From NCBI RefSeq assembly GCF_023634765.1, contig NZ_JAMLFX010000002.1, positions 959,748 through 1,023,747 of the forward strand: a DNA stretch of 64,000 nt, written 5' to 3'. Shown here one piece after another: positions 43,982-53,112 of the stretch; the first letter of the stretch is position 1; each line of letters opens with the position of its first letter. Below the pieces are notes generated by a model. It had not been told where the DNA came from. It saw only the letters and a list, made by a program, of their open reading frames with translations, and made no database searches. The DNA comes from Pseudomonas sp. AKS31. GTDB lineage: Bacteria; Pseudomonadota; Gammaproteobacteria; Pseudomonadales; Pseudomonadaceae. The position numbers and the translations under genes are program-made.

Positions 43982-44503
43982 ATGGACGGATTCAACCTGC
44001 GTCATCTGGTTCTGGCTGTCGCTTTGAGCAGCGGCATGGGCAGCGCTTTCGCTGCGACTGACAACGACTTCGTCGATAACGCTGCGGCTGGCGGGATTGC
44101 CGAGATCGAAACCAGTCGTCTGGCCCTGGAGAAAAGCCAATCGGCTGACATCAAGGCGTTCGCCAACATGATGATCACCGATCACGGCAAGGCCAATGAC
44201 GAACTGGCGACGATTGCCAAGGCCAATGACATCGAAGTCCCGGATGAAACGACCCTGGTCAAACAGGCCAAAGAAAAAATCCTCGATATGCGCGATGAAT
44301 CCTTCGACGCCGCTTACGCCAACAATCAGGTGAAGGCGCACGAAGAGACCATTGAGCTGTTCAAGAAACAAGCCAATACCGTGACCGATGACAAGGTCAA
44401 AGGCGCCCCCGAGTTGAAGGCGTTCGCACAGAAAATGTTGCCGGCGCTGGAGAAACATCTGGCAGCGGCGAAAGAGCTGCAGGCCAAGCATCCGAGCAAG
44501 TAA
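43982..44503 (+). CDS. DUF4142 periplasmic protein
   Basis: 173-residue secreted helical protein. A signal peptide (LRHLVLAVALSSGMGSAFAA) precedes a ferritin-like four-helix DUF4142 domain (DNDFVDNAAAGGIAEIETSR, KAFANMMITDHGKANDELA). The ATG at 43982 is preceded by GGAGATACACA. In-frame codons back to 43775 have no support. DUF4142 proteins are of unknown function and often stress-linked. A composite repeat begins 10 bp after the stop and its first palindrome probably ends transcription. Confidence 0.88.
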   Translation: MDGFNLRHLVLAVALSSGMGSAFAATDNDFVDNAAAGGIAEIETSRLALEKSQSADIKAFANMMITDHGKANDELATIAKANDIEVPDETTLVKQAKEKILDMRDESFDAAYANNQVKAHEETIELFKKQANTVTDDKVKGAPELKAFAQKMLPALEKHLAAAKELQAKHPSK

Positions 44504-44512
44504 AAAGCTTTA

Positions 44513-44816
44513 CCCTCACCCCAGCCCTCTCCCGGAGGGAGAGGGAGCCGACCGAGGTGGATGTTTGAGTTACGCCGACCTGAAACTCCGGTTTTGAACT
44601 CAGGCTCTGCAGTGCAACTCCGGCTTCGAACTCAGGTTCTGGAGGGAAACTCCGGCTTTCGAACTCAGGTTCTGCAGTGCAACTCCGGTTTCGAACTCGG
44701 GCTCTGGATTGCAACTCTTCGAACTCAGGTTCTGGAGTGAAACTAAGGTTTTGAATAGCCCCGGTCGGCTCCCTTTCCCCCTCGCCCCCTTGGGGGGAGA
44801 GGGCTGGGGTGAGGGG
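44513..44816. repeat. Composite palindromic repeat, copy 2 (after the DUF4142 gene)
   Basis: The left end reads CCCTCACCCCAGCCCTCTCC followed by the inverted GGAGGGAGAGGG, then CCGACCGAG. The right end reads GGTCGGCTCCC and CTTGGGGGGAGAGGGCTGGG followed by GTGAGGGGG. The ends are inverted copies of each other, and the interior carries CGCCGACCTGAAAC plus a tandem array listed separately. It fills most of the 396-bp gap before the next gene, which otherwise holds only a terminator. Confidence 0.8.
44582..44752. repeat. Tandem array of a ~32-bp unit inside the composite repeat
   Basis: Five full units and one partial unit follow each other. Each resembles AACTCCGGTTTCGAACTCAGG then TTCTGCAGTG, with substitutions; the fifth lacks four to five bases and the last is cut short. 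Units abut directly, without unique spacers, so it is not a CRISPR array. It may come from slippage or element replication. Confidence 0.8.
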
Positions 44817-44857
44817 GATCGATCTCAGCCACACCACCAGACTCAAGCGAAAAAACA

Positions 44858-44881
44858 GGCCGCATCCATAAGATGCGGCCT
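44858..44881 (-). terminator. Terminator of the 88-residue hydrophilic protein gene
   Basis: On the minus strand GGCCGCATC pairs with GATGCGGCC around a short loop and is followed by TGTTTTTT. It lies about 20 bases after the stop at 44900. Confidence 0.9.
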
Positions 44882-44899
44882 TGTCATATCAACCGAAAA

Positions 44900-45166
44900 T
44901 CAACCGCCATCCGTATCAATATCCGCATCCGTATCCTCGCCCGGCTTAGCCCGGTCCGGTTTTGGCTCAAAGCCCGGACTGAACTCGTTGTCGTTATCCG
45001 TATTCTGATTTTTTTGGTCCACGGCCGGGTCGGCGCTCTGGGCCTGCTCTTTATCGCCCTGCTGTTGTGTCGGCGCCGGTTGCCCCGGCACCTGCGGGTC
45101 GATCGCCGGATCATTGCGATTGATCGGTTCGCCAGATTGACTCTGTTCCTTCGTTTGCTCGTTCAT
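44900..45166 (-). CDS. 88-residue hydrophilic low-complexity protein
   Basis: An ORF beginning MNEQTKEQSQSGEPINRNDP and ending DADIDTDGG, rich in Gln, Asp, Asn, Pro and Glu, with no hydrophobic segment. The ATG at 45166 has GAGGTGGCC before it, and a strong terminator follows the stop, both supporting a real gene. It may be intrinsically disordered. A weak hairpin (AACACCCC with GGGGTGTT) lies upstream at about 45183-45214 and may be the end of the uvrA-like transcript. Confidence 0.6.
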   Translation of the reverse strand: MNEQTKEQSQSGEPINRNDPAIDPQVPGQPAPTQQQGDKEQAQSADPAVDQKNQNTDNDNEFSPGFEPKPDRAKPGEDTDADIDTDGG

Positions 45167-45291
45167 GGCCACCTCGTTGGTCAAACACCCCCGACACACA
45201 TCCGCCGGGGTGTTAACGATTCGAAGCCTGGCCCGCGCCAACGTTCAAAACTTCGCCGCCGCGCTTGAGGGTGCCAGTCGGAACACCGCAA

Positions 45292-47925
45292 TTACCGACT
45301 CAACGCCCGAGCCAGAAACGGCGCGGTCTTGCTTTTCTTGCTCGCCGCAACCTTCTGCGGCGTGCCAGCCGCTACGATTCTGCCGCCCTGATCGCCCGCC
45401 CCCGGCCCGATGTCGATCACCCAGTCACTCTGCGCCACCACGCGCATTTCGTGCTCGACGACAATCACCGTATGCCCCGCCGTCACCAGCGTATCCAGTT
45501 GCTCCAGCAGCCGATCGACATCGCGCGGATGCAGCCCGGTGGTCGGTTCATCCAGCACATACAAGGTCGCGCCGCGCTGGTTGCGCTGCAACTCGGTGGC
45601 CAGTTTGATCCGCTGCGCTTCGCCGCCGGACAGCTCCGTGGCCGGTTGCCCGAGGCGCAGATAACCGAGGCCGATATCGCGCAGCACTTCCAGTGAACGG
45701 CGAATCCCCGGTTGCTCGGCAAACACGGTCACCGCTTCCTCGACGGTCAATTGCAGCACTTGGGCAATGCTCAGACCTTCCCAGAGAATGGCCAGGGTCT
45801 GCGGGTTGTACCGCGCACCATGGCAAGTCGGGCACGGCGCATAGACGCTGGGCATGAACAACAACTCGACGCTGACAAAGCCTTCGCCTTCGCACGTGGC
45901 GCAACGACCCTTGGCGACGTTGAAGGAAAACTGCCCGGCGTCGAAACCTGCGGCCCGTGCCGCGTCGGTGGCGGCGTAGAGCTTGCGCACGTTGTCGAAC
46001 AACCCGGTGTAAGTCGCCAGATTGGAGCGTGGCGTGCGGCCGATGGGTTTCTGGTCGACCTGCACCAGTCGCTTGATCGACTCCAGCCCGGACGTGACCT
46101 GGCCGCTGCTGACCTGCGGCGCGTCATCTTCGAGGCTGAGTTCTTCCGGCTCGCTGTCCACCGGCGGACGCCCCAATTGCGCGCCGACCAGTTCCAGCAA
46201 GGCCTGACTGACCAGACTTGATTTGCCCGAGCCGGAAACGCCGGTCACCGAGGTGAAGCAGCCCAACGGAAATTCGGCGCTGAGGTTATTGAGGTTGTTG
46301 CGGGTGATGCCATCGAGTTTCAGCCACGCCGTCGGTTTGCGCGCCGTGCGTGTCTGGCGCTGCGCTTGGGCAAACAGATAGGCGCGAGTCTGCGACGCTG
46401 CGATCTCGGCCAGACCGGCGGGTGGGCCGCTGTACAACACCTGACCACCCTGCTCGCCCGCCGCCGGGCCGACGTCGATCAGCCAGTCAGCGCGGCGCAT
46501 GGTTTCCACGTCGTGTTCGACCACAAACAGCGTGTTGCCGTCAGCCTTCAAGCGCTGCAACGCCTCGAACAACGCCTCGCCATCGGCCGGATGCAAACCG
46601 GCGGAGGGTTCGTCGAGCACGTAGATCACCCCGAACAATTGCGACCCCAGTTGCGTCGCCAGGCGCAAGCGCTGCAACTCACCGGACGACAGCGTCGGCG
46701 TGCTGCGCTCCAGCGCCAGATATCCGAGACCCAGATCGGTCAGGGTGCTGACCCGCTCCAGCAGATCCTCGGCAATGCGCTGCGCCGCCAGGCGTTTTTC
46801 CAGTGACAGGTTGGGCGTGTGCCGCACATCCGGCGCGCTGGCGTGGCCACTGGCGCCATGAGCGACGCGCTGCTGACGGGCCTCGCGGGTTTGCGCATGG
46901 CTCAAGGTCTCGCCGGTTTCTTCTGCGTGTTCGAGGTAGCTGGCCGCTGCCACCGGCCGCAGTACCTCGGCCACTTGCAGCAACGGCATCTGCGACAGCT
47001 CGCCGATGTCATACCCGGCAAATGTCACCGACAACGCTTCACGCTTCAGGCGTTTGCCGTCACACAACGGACAAGGACTGCCGAGCATGAACTGCGAAAC
47101 GCGTTTTTTCATCAGCGCACTTTGCGAATGGGTAAACGTGTGCAGGATGTAGCGCCTGGCGCCGGTGAAGGTGCCCTGATAACTCGGCTCCATCTTGCGT
47201 TTGAGGGCGACGCGGGTTTCTTCCGGGGTCAGCCCGGCGTACACCGGCACGGTCGGGGTTTCTTCGGTGAAGAGAATCCAGTCGCGCTGTTTTTTCGGCA
47301 GTTTTTTCCACGGGATGTCGACGTCGATACCCATGGTCACAAGAATGTCGCGCAGGTTCTGCCCCTGCCACGCCAGCGGCCAGGACGCCACCGCGCGCTG
47401 GCGGATGGTCAGGTTCGGGTCCGGCACCATCAGCGCCTCGGTGACTTCATACACCCGCCCCAGACCATGGCACTCCGGGCACGCGCCTTGCGGGGTGTTC
47501 GGCGAAAAGTCCTCGGCATACAACATCGGTTGCCCCGGCGGATAGCTGCCGGCGCGGGAATAAAGCATGCGGATCAGGCTCGACAGCGTGGTCACGCTGC
47601 CCACCGACGAGCGCGTACTCGGCGTGCCGCGTTGCTGTTGCAGGGCCACGGCCGGCGGCAGGCCTTCGATGGAGTCGACATCCGGCACGCCGACCTGATC
47701 GATCAGTCGTCGCGCATACGGCGCCACCGATTCGAAGTAGCGGCGCTGGGCCTCGGCATACAAGGTCGAGAACGCCAGTGACGACTTGCCCGAGCCGGAC
47801 ACCCCGGTGAACACCACCAACGCATCGCGGGGGATGTCGACATCGACGTTCTTCAGGTTGTGCTCACGGGCGCCGCGTACCCGGACCATGCCGGCGGGCG
47901 CTTTGGAATTACGCTTGGAAGTCAT
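45292..47925 (-). CDS. UvrA-like ABC ATPase (UvrA2-type paralogue)
   Basis: 877-residue protein with two ABC ATPase halves: Walker [13 protein letters not shown] near residue 45 and [13 protein letters not shown] near residue 575, both followed by UvrA-type signature regions [14 protein letters not shown] and [14 protein letters not shown]. Zinc-site cysteines are visible ([32 protein letters not shown]). Typical UvrA is about 940 residues; the shorter length and sequence suggest a UvrA2 paralogue lacking the UvrB-binding segment. Such proteins are linked to DNA damage tolerance and drug resistance. Start ATG at 47925 matches [20 protein letters not shown]. Role is inferred from family. Confidence 0.85.
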   Translation of the reverse strand: MTSKRNSKAPAGMVRVRGAREHNLKNVDVDIPRDALVVFTGVSGSGKSSLAFSTLYAEAQRRYFESVAPYARRLIDQVGVPDVDSIEGLPPAVALQQQRGTPSTRSSVGSVTTLSSLIRMLYSRAGSYPPGQPMLYAEDFSPNTPQGACPECHGLGRVYEVTEALMVPDPNLTIRQRAVASWPLAWQGQNLRDILVTMGIDVDIPWKKLPKKQRDWILFTEETPTVPVYAGLTPEETRVALKRKMEPSYQGTFTGARRYILHTFTHSQSALMKKRVSQFMLGSPCPLCDGKRLKREALSVTFAGYDIGELSQMPLLQVAEVLRPVAAASYLEHAEETGETLSHAQTREARQQRVAHGASGHASAPDVRHTPNLSLEKRLAAQRIAEDLLERVSTLTDLGLGYLALERSTPTLSSGELQRLRLATQLGSQLFGVIYVLDEPSAGLHPADGEALFEALQRLKADGNTLFVVEHDVETMRRADWLIDVGPAAGEQGGQVLYSGPPAGLAEIAASQTRAYLFAQAQRQTRTARKPTAWLKLDGITRNNLNNLSAEFPLGCFTSVTGVSGSGKSSLVSQALLELVGAQLGRPPVDSEPEELSLEDDAPQVSSGQVTSGLESIKRLVQVDQKPIGRTPRSNLATYTGLFDNVRKLYAATDAARAAGFDAGQFSFNVAKGRCATCEGEGFVSVELLFMPSVYAPCPTCHGARYNPQTLAILWEGLSIAQVLQLTVEEAVTVFAEQPGIRRSLEVLRDIGLGYLRLGQPATELSGGEAQRIKLATELQRNQRGATLYVLDEPTTGLHPRDVDRLLEQLDTLVTAGHTVIVVEHEMRVVAQSDWVIDIGPGAGDQGGRIVAAGTPQKVAASKKSKTAPFLARALSR

Positions 47926-47956
47926 CGACCTGCCTTGGTAAAGGAATGTTCAGCGC

Positions 47957-50068
47957 TCAGTTGCCAAGCACCACCCGAATCATCTGCAACATGGCTTCCG
48001 GGCTGTACGGTTTGCCAAGCAAGTGGGTGTCGGGACTCAACTGGTGATTGCGCGAGATGATGTCGCGGGTGTGCCCGGAAGTGAACAGCACCGCCACCGG
48101 CGGCGTCTGCACCTTGGCCCAGGCGAACAGGTCGGAGCTTTTGATCAGCCCCGGCATGACCACATCGGTGAAAATCAGGTCTACCTCGACACCTTCAAGG
48201 AGCATTTGCATGGCCGCATCGCCATGGCCGGCGGTCAACACACGATAGCCCTCTTCGCGCAACAACTCGACCGCCGAGGCCCGCACGGCCTCGTTGTCTT
48301 CGACCACCAGAATCGTCTCATGGCCGCCGCTCTGCTGCCGTTGCAGATTGGGTGATTCCTCAAGAATCGGCCGCAGGCTGCGCGGGAAATACAATTGCAC
48401 TCGAGTACCGTCGCCCAGGGCGCTGGTGATCTCGACATGTCCGCCGCTCTGCTTGACGAAGCCGAACACCATGCTCAGGCCCAGCCCGGTGCCCTGACCA
48501 TCGGCCTTGGTGGTGAAGAACGGCTCAAACACCTGCTCGAGAATCTCTTGTGGAATGCCGGCACCGGTGTCACTGACGGCGACGCGGACAAACTCGCCGG
48601 GGACGATGCCTTTACCGGCACAGAACTCGCGGTCGAGTCGCACGTTGGCAGCGCTGAGCGTAATGGTGCCCTCGCCCTTCATCGCATCACGGGCGTTGAT
48701 CGCCAGGTTGAGAATGGCATTTTCCAACTGGTTGCGATCGACGTTGATGTACCACGCTTGTTGCGGCAACTGCACGTCGATCTGAATGGTTTCACCCAGT
48801 GCTCGCTGCAGTAATTCGCCGACGCCTTCAAAGATCTGCCGCGGGTTGCATACCGCTGGCGACAATGGCTGACGCCGGGCAAACGCGAGCAGTTGCGAGG
48901 ACAGCTTGGCCCCGCGCTCGACCGCCGCCAGCGAAGCGCTGACCCGGCGTTGCACGTTGGCGTTGTTCGGTTCGTGACGCGCAAGCAGATGCAGATTGCC
49001 GGCGATCACTTGCAGCAGATTATTGAAGTCGTGAGCGACGCCGCCGGTGAGGCCACCAATCGCTTCGAGCTTCTGTGACTGGCGCAACTGTTCTTCAGCC
49101 GCCAGCCGTGCCTCGACCTCTTCGCCCACGCGCTGTTCGAGGTTGCGGGTGAACTTGAGCAGGGATTCTTCGGCAATCTTGCGTTCATGGATGTCAATCA
49201 AGACGCCGGGAAAGCGTAACGGCGCACCCTGTTCGTCGAACTCGCAGGCGCCACTGGCCAACACCCACGAATAACTGCCATCAATGCGCCGCACGCGATA
49301 TTCGGCGTTATACGGTTCGCCGGTCTGCACCGAGTGGACGACCCGTTCCTGCACCCAGGCAGCATCGTCGGGGTGGATGCGCGAGTCGGCGATGTCTTGA
49401 GGCAAGTCGCTCAGGTCCTGATCCGGCGGATAGGAGAACGTGCGAGCGAATCGCTCGTCTGCCGACAACGTATTGTTTTTCACGTCCCAGACAAACGAGC
49501 CAAGCAAGGCCCCGGCATTCAGCGCCAGACGCACCCGTTCGTTGTCGGCGCGGTAAGCGCTTTCGGCTTCCTGGCGCCGGCGTTCGGAGTGCACGAATTC
49601 GGTGGTTTCCACCACCATCGCCATGACTCCGGCCGGTTGCCCTTCATCATTGGGCACCGGGCTGTAATACAAATCCATCCAGACGTCTTCGGGGACGCCA
49701 TCGCGCAATAACACCAGTTCTTTATTGCGAAACGACAAGGTGCCACCCGCCAGGCAGGTATCGACCACGTGCCGGTTGAAATCGGCGACCTCCGGCCAGC
49801 CCAGCTCCACGGGCGATCCGAGCAGATACGGGTGGCGACCACCGGCAAACTTCGAATAGGCGTCGTTGTAGATCATGTACCCGGCGTAACCCCAGAGCAT
49901 GACCATCGGCAGCGGCGATGCCAGCATCAGTTGCACCGCGCTGCACAGACTGGGCGGCCAGCTGTTGAGCGGACCGAGTTCGGTGTGGCTCCAGTCGAAC
50001 GCGCTGATGCGTCCGGCCATTTCGCCTTTCCAGCCCTCACAACCATGGCTATCGGATAAAAACTGCAT
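47957..50068 (-). CDS. Hybrid sensor histidine kinase with two PAS-like domains and C-terminal receiver
   Basis: 703-residue soluble protein. Two PAS-like sensor regions (about residues 35-170 and 180-300, the second with PAC-like YRVRRIDGSYSWVLASG and FPGVLIDIHERK) precede a coiled stretch. The HisKA domain has the phosphorylated histidine in GLTGGVAHDFNNLLQV. The ATPase domain has NLAINARDAM, VSDTGAGIP and GTGLGLSMV. The C-terminal receiver has its aspartate in DLIFTDVVMPGL. No membrane helices are seen, so it senses cytoplasmic signals. No cognate response regulator is adjacent. Hybrid kinases of this type often pass phosphate to separate DNA-binding partners. Confidence 0.9.
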   Translation of the reverse strand: MQFLSDSHGCEGWKGEMAGRISAFDWSHTELGPLNSWPPSLCSAVQLMLASPLPMVMLWGYAGYMIYNDAYSKFAGGRHPYLLGSPVELGWPEVADFNRHVVDTCLAGGTLSFRNKELVLLRDGVPEDVWMDLYYSPVPNDEGQPAGVMAMVVETTEFVHSERRRQEAESAYRADNERVRLALNAGALLGSFVWDVKNNTLSADERFARTFSYPPDQDLSDLPQDIADSRIHPDDAAWVQERVVHSVQTGEPYNAEYRVRRIDGSYSWVLASGACEFDEQGAPLRFPGVLIDIHERKIAEESLLKFTRNLEQRVGEEVEARLAAEEQLRQSQKLEAIGGLTGGVAHDFNNLLQVIAGNLHLLARHEPNNANVQRRVSASLAAVERGAKLSSQLLAFARRQPLSPAVCNPRQIFEGVGELLQRALGETIQIDVQLPQQAWYINVDRNQLENAILNLAINARDAMKGEGTITLSAANVRLDREFCAGKGIVPGEFVRVAVSDTGAGIPQEILEQVFEPFFTTKADGQGTGLGLSMVFGFVKQSGGHVEITSALGDGTRVQLYFPRSLRPILEESPNLQRQQSGGHETILVVEDNEAVRASAVELLREEGYRVLTAGHGDAAMQMLLEGVEVDLIFTDVVMPGLIKSSDLFAWAKVQTPPVAVLFTSGHTRDIISRNHQLSPDTHLLGKPYSPEAMLQMIRVVLGN

Positions 50069-50202
50069 CGACTGACTCAGTGTCCTGTGGTGATTGCCCG
50101 ATAAATCGCAACGCCATAACGACGCAACGCTCGTCTGTTTCGAGCGTCATCAGTCGTATTGGTTTCATATGAGGTATAGCCGATTTCATCCCTGCCCGGC
50201 GC

Positions 50203-50892
50203 CTAGACCCCGATCAGGTGCTTGAGCGGGTGGTAGCCGGTTTTCATTTTGGCGGCGGCGTCGAGAATGGCCTTCTCGATGCCGTTGAGATGCGTGCAGG
50301 TCAGCTCGATGGCGGCGCTCTGATTGCCGGCCTCGATGTACTCGATCAGGCGCAGGTGTTCGTTGTCGCGGCAGACTTCATGGCTGTCGTCATCCAGCGC
50401 CGCAGCGTACAGCGAAGCGCGGGAGATCAGTTTCTGGAACCAGTCGAGCAGCACCGGATTATTGAGGCTGCGCGCCAGTTTGAGGTGGAACTCGCCGAGC
50501 AGATGGATCAGCCGTTCGTGATCGCCCGCCGCGTGGGCTTCGTCTTCCAGCAGCAGGTGTTCGCGCAAATCCTGCATCGCCGCGCTGTCCTTGCGCCGGC
50601 ACAATTCGGTAACGATGCCGATCTCGATCAGCCGGCGAGTTTCAAACAGCGAGCGCAGCTCTGCATTGCTCGGCAGCGACACCGATGCCCCTTTATTCGG
50701 CTCGGTGGTGACCAGCCCATCGGCCTCCAACTGCTTCAATGCCGCGCGTACCGACGTGCGACTGACATTGAACAACTCGGCCAGCGAGGCCTCGCCCAGT
50801 TTCATCCCCGGACGCAACGAACGCTTGCTGATCGCCTCGTAAACCCCTTGGTAGACGCGGTCGACCGTGGTTTCCGGTTTCTTTTCGGTCAT
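50203..50892 (-). CDS. GntR-family (FadR/FCD subfamily) transcriptional regulator
   Basis: 229-residue regulator. The winged helix-turn-helix is clear (KLGEASLAELFNVSRTSVRA followed by LKQLEADGLVTTEPNKGASV). The FCD effector domain follows, with acidic and histidine positions expected for metal-assisted ligand binding (LLGEFHLKLARSL, YIEAGNQSAAIELTCTHLNG). Such proteins usually repress catabolic or uptake genes until a small carboxylate binds. No adjacent catabolic operon is present in this window, so its target is unknown. A 34-codon frame overlaps its start (ATGA). Confidence 0.9.
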   Translation of the reverse strand: MTEKKPETTVDRVYQGVYEAISKRSLRPGMKLGEASLAELFNVSRTSVRAALKQLEADGLVTTEPNKGASVSLPSNAELRSLFETRRLIEIGIVTELCRRKDSAAMQDLREHLLLEDEAHAAGDHERLIHLLGEFHLKLARSLNNPVLLDWFQKLISRASLYAAALDDDSHEVCRDNEHLRLIEYIEAGNQSAAIELTCTHLNGIEKAILDAAAKMKTGYHPLKHLIGV

Positions 50893-50993
50893 TTGGGCAC
50901 TCCTTTAACGTCGAGCAACTGAGTGTCACGCAGGATATAGCCTTCGGCTTCGAGATGCAGGGTCTTGATTGAGGTTGATTGCGGATCACCCAT
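50889..50993 (-). CDS. 34-residue ORF overlapping the GntR start
   Basis: A short frame beginning MGDPQSTSIKTLHLEAEGYI and ending LLDVKGVPK. Its TGA overlaps the GntR ATG (ATGA at 50889-50892), as coupled genes do, and the sequence AAAGGAG near its end is the GntR ribosome-binding site. It has no clear ribosome-binding site of its own and an in-frame stop lies just upstream. It could be a leader ORF or a gene remnant. Confidence 0.25.
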   Translation of the reverse strand: MGDPQSTSIKTLHLEAEGYILRDTQLLDVKGVPK

Positions 50994-51061
50994 CGGGGCA
51001 GCGTCGCTCTACCCATCTGCTCGTTGCAAGCAGGGATACAGCGCCAAGGGGGGCTGCACTG

Positions 51062-51092
51062 GATCGCTCCCACGCTCTGCGTGGGAACGATC
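51062..51092. repeat. Imperfect palindrome, GATCG(C/T)TCCCACGC type
   Basis: GATCGCTCCCACGC and GCGTGGGAACGATC form an inverted repeat around a TCT centre with one mismatch. It lies 10 bp after the DUF799 lipoprotein stop in the minus direction and may end that operon. It resembles the extragenic palindromes scattered in Pseudomonas genomes. Confidence 0.65.
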
Positions 51093-51102
51093 ATTAGCGG
51101 GT

Positions 51103-51762
51103 TCAGTCTGTGCCGTACTTCGGCGAACGCGGGCCGTACAGCAGGCCTGCCGGATGCCCGGCCGAGAGCAGACGATTGCTCGCCACACCGGCAATCGGGT
51201 AGCCGGCATCGGTGGCACTGTTGATGATCTGCTTCACCGCTGCCGTGATCAGCATGCCGATCAGACCGCCACCGTTGTTGTTGCCGCCCTCTTCACTCGA
51301 CGCCCGTGCCGAACCGGTCCACAGCGTGGTGCCGCTTTTCAGGTCGACCAGTTTCGCCGTCGCGGTCACCGCAGTCTCGCTGCTGATCACCATGTAACGC
51401 GTGCCGTACTCGGTCACGGTGATGTACAGCGCGGCGTCCGCACCGAAGATCTCCTTCAGTTTGTTCGGCGGTGCCTGATGGATGTCGTCCGGCGTGGTCA
51501 TGCCGTTCTGGCGAAATGTCTCGTCAACCAGCGCAATCGGCAGCACGTAGTAACCGGCCTCGGCCAGCGGGAACGTTACCTGCGACAACAGGCTGTACGA
51601 CGCCTTCACATCCGGCGAAGTGTTCAGCGGCGGCAGCACCAGAATGGTCTTCGGCCGCGCCTGTTTATAGGCCGAGTAGTCCACGGTTTTGGGTGCGACG
51701 CAGCCACCCAGCACGGTCAGGGCCAGACCGGCCGCGAGCAGTTTCAAGGTGCGCGCGATCAT
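51103..51762 (-). CDS. DUF799 (GNA1162-like) outer-membrane lipoprotein
   Basis: 219-residue lipoprotein. The lipobox is clear (LTVLGGCVAP; modified Cys about residue 21). The rest fits DUF799: KTILVLPPLNTSPDVKASYS, LYITVTEYGTRY and a glycine/asparagine loop EEGGNNNGGGLIG. Relatives such as GNA1162 of Neisseria resemble a periplasmic half of a transport or assembly complex. It overlaps the DUF4810 gene by 4 bp (ATGA) and lies third after the CsgG-like gene, so the three probably form one envelope complex. Confidence 0.85.
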   Translation of the reverse strand: MIARTLKLLAAGLALTVLGGCVAPKTVDYSAYKQARPKTILVLPPLNTSPDVKASYSLLSQVTFPLAEAGYYVLPIALVDETFRQNGMTTPDDIHQAPPNKLKEIFGADAALYITVTEYGTRYMVISSETAVTATAKLVDLKSGTTLWTGSARASSEEGGNNNGGGLIGMLITAAVKQIINSATDAGYPIAGVASNRLLSAGHPAGLLYGPRSPKYGTD

Positions 51763-52130
51763 TTCGCGTCTCCGGTCTTGGCGTTTTTAAGCAGAAAATC
51801 CATGTACGTGCCGGACTCGGGGAACAGGGTTTTCTCGGTGTTGAACTGCTGCACCATCTGATCGTCCTTGCCCATGCTCAGGTAGAGCAAGCCAAGGTGC
51901 GCGTGATAGCCCGGCGGTACGGATTTGCCAGTGGAGCGGATTTTCTGCAGGTCACGTTCCAGCGCTTCGGCCTGGGCTTCCTTCGGCTCTTCGCCTTTGA
52001 AGTATTCGTAGACCTGGGGCTCGTAGCCTTCCCACTGGTACAGGGTTTGCGGGCCAGGGGCACAGCCGGCCAGCAAGGCACTGGCGGCCAGCGTCAGCGC
52101 CATCAACGAGCGCGACAAATTCAGAGTCAT
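51759..52130 (-). CDS. DUF4810 lipoprotein
   Basis: 123-residue lipoprotein beginning MTLNLSRSLMALTLAASALL with the lipobox ALLAGCAPGP. The mature part has a TPR-like helix pair (GYHAHLGLLYLSMGKDDQMV). The ATG at 52130 has AAGGAG about 10 bases upstream; a frame start at 52187 is not supported. It is the middle member of the CsgG-like, DUF4810, DUF799 operon. Function of the family is unknown. Confidence 0.85.
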   Translation of the reverse strand: MTLNLSRSLMALTLAASALLAGCAPGPQTLYQWEGYEPQVYEYFKGEEPKEAQAEALERDLQKIRSTGKSVPPGYHAHLGLLYLSMGKDDQMVQQFNTEKTLFPESGTYMDFLLKNAKTGDAK

Positions 52131-52158
52131 GGGTGTTGCTCCTTGCAATGGGCGTCGA

Positions 52159-52845
52159 TCAGTTGCCCGGTTTCCAGGCACCGGCATTCATGCCATCAAC
52201 CAGACGATTGATCGCCTCGCGCATGGCCAGATCCAGTACTTTGCCGTTGAGGGTCGAGTCGTAGGCAGCGGTGCCGCCGAAGCCGATGATTTCGCGGTTG
52301 GACAAGGCGTATTCGCCGGCGCCCTGAGTCGAATAAACCACTTCGGAGGTGCTGATGTTGACGATGTTCAGGTTGACCTTGGCGTAGGCCACCTGGGTCT
52401 TGCCACGGCCAAGAATGCCGAACAACTGATGATCGCCGGTCTCTTTGCGACCGAACTCGGTGACATCGCCGGTGACCACGTAATCAGCACCTTTCAGACG
52501 CTGGGCCTGGCCCTTGATCGCCGCTTCCTGCTGGATTTCGCCCATGTTGTCGCGATCCAGCACGCTGAAGCGGTTGGTCTGCTGCAAGTGGGTGATGAGG
52601 ATGGTCTTGGCCTGACCGCCGAGACGGTCGACGCCGTCGGAGAAGATCCCGCGCATGTAGCTGGAGCGGTTGTCGAACTTGCCCACGGCCATCGGCACAC
52701 GAACACCGGTCCAGACTTGTGTGGCGCTTTCAACCTTGGCCACCGGCAGCGCGCGGGAGCTTTCGGTGGCGCAACCGGCGAGCGTGCCGGCAATCGTGCC
52801 GAGCACAGCAATCGCAACGCCTGAGACCAGCATCCGGGAGATCAT
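52159..52845 (-). CDS. CsgG-like outer-membrane lipoprotein
   Basis: 228-residue lipoprotein of the CsgG/HfaB group. Signal and lipobox lie at GTIAGTLAGCATE. The domain includes VAVGKFDN-like MAVGKFDNRSSYMRG, FSVLDRDNMGEIQQEAAI and ADYVVTGDVTEFGRK, the pattern of CsgG. True CsgG forms the outer-membrane pore for curli, but no curli genes are present here. With DUF4810 and DUF799 it forms a compact operon of three lipoproteins. The ATG at 52843-52845 starts the signal peptide; in-frame codons back to 52923 are rejected. Confidence 0.87.
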   Translation of the reverse strand: MISRMLVSGVAIAVLGTIAGTLAGCATESSRALPVAKVESATQVWTGVRVPMAVGKFDNRSSYMRGIFSDGVDRLGGQAKTILITHLQQTNRFSVLDRDNMGEIQQEAAIKGQAQRLKGADYVVTGDVTEFGRKETGDHQLFGILGRGKTQVAYAKVNLNIVNISTSEVVYSTQGAGEYALSNREIIGFGGTAAYDSTLNGKVLDLAMREAINRLVDGMNAGAWKPGN

Positions 52846-52999
52846 TCTCACTGAGTATTCCTTTTGAAAAACGGGGGTGTCCCGGCGCGGCAATGCGCGG
52901 CGGGAGCTGAAAAGGGCCGGCATTATGACAAAGTGCCATCATTGAGCACAGACTTTTTTGACGCCAATGAATTGGCTTGGCTAAGCACACAAAAATCCC

Positions 53000-53093
53000 G
53001 TGTGGGAGCGAGCCTGCTCGCGAAAGCGATGGATCTGACGAATCATCTCTGACTGATAGATTGCTTTCGCGAGCAGGCTCGCTCCCACAGGGG
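53000..53093. repeat. REPIN: paired REP palindromes, GTGGGAGCGAGCCTGCTCGC type
   Basis: TGTGGGAGCGAGCCTGCTCG at the left and CGAGCAGGCTCGCTCCCACA at the right are inverted copies separated by about 45 bp. This is a different REP family from the copies at 24.8 and 43.2 kb. It lies between the CsgG-like gene and dnaE2. Confidence 0.9.
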
Positions 53094-53112
53094 TTTTGTG
53101 TTCGGCCTGAGA

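Noticed and set aside
44582..44752. Possible CRISPR array
   Set aside because: Units abut without unique spacers, diverge from each other and lie inside a composite repeat; no cas genes are near.
44397..44846. Minus-strand frame with repeated EPEFE-like peptide
   Set aside because: The periodic peptide only reflects the 33-bp DNA repeat read in one frame; there is no ribosome-binding site and the frame runs through palindromes and into the DUF4142 gene.
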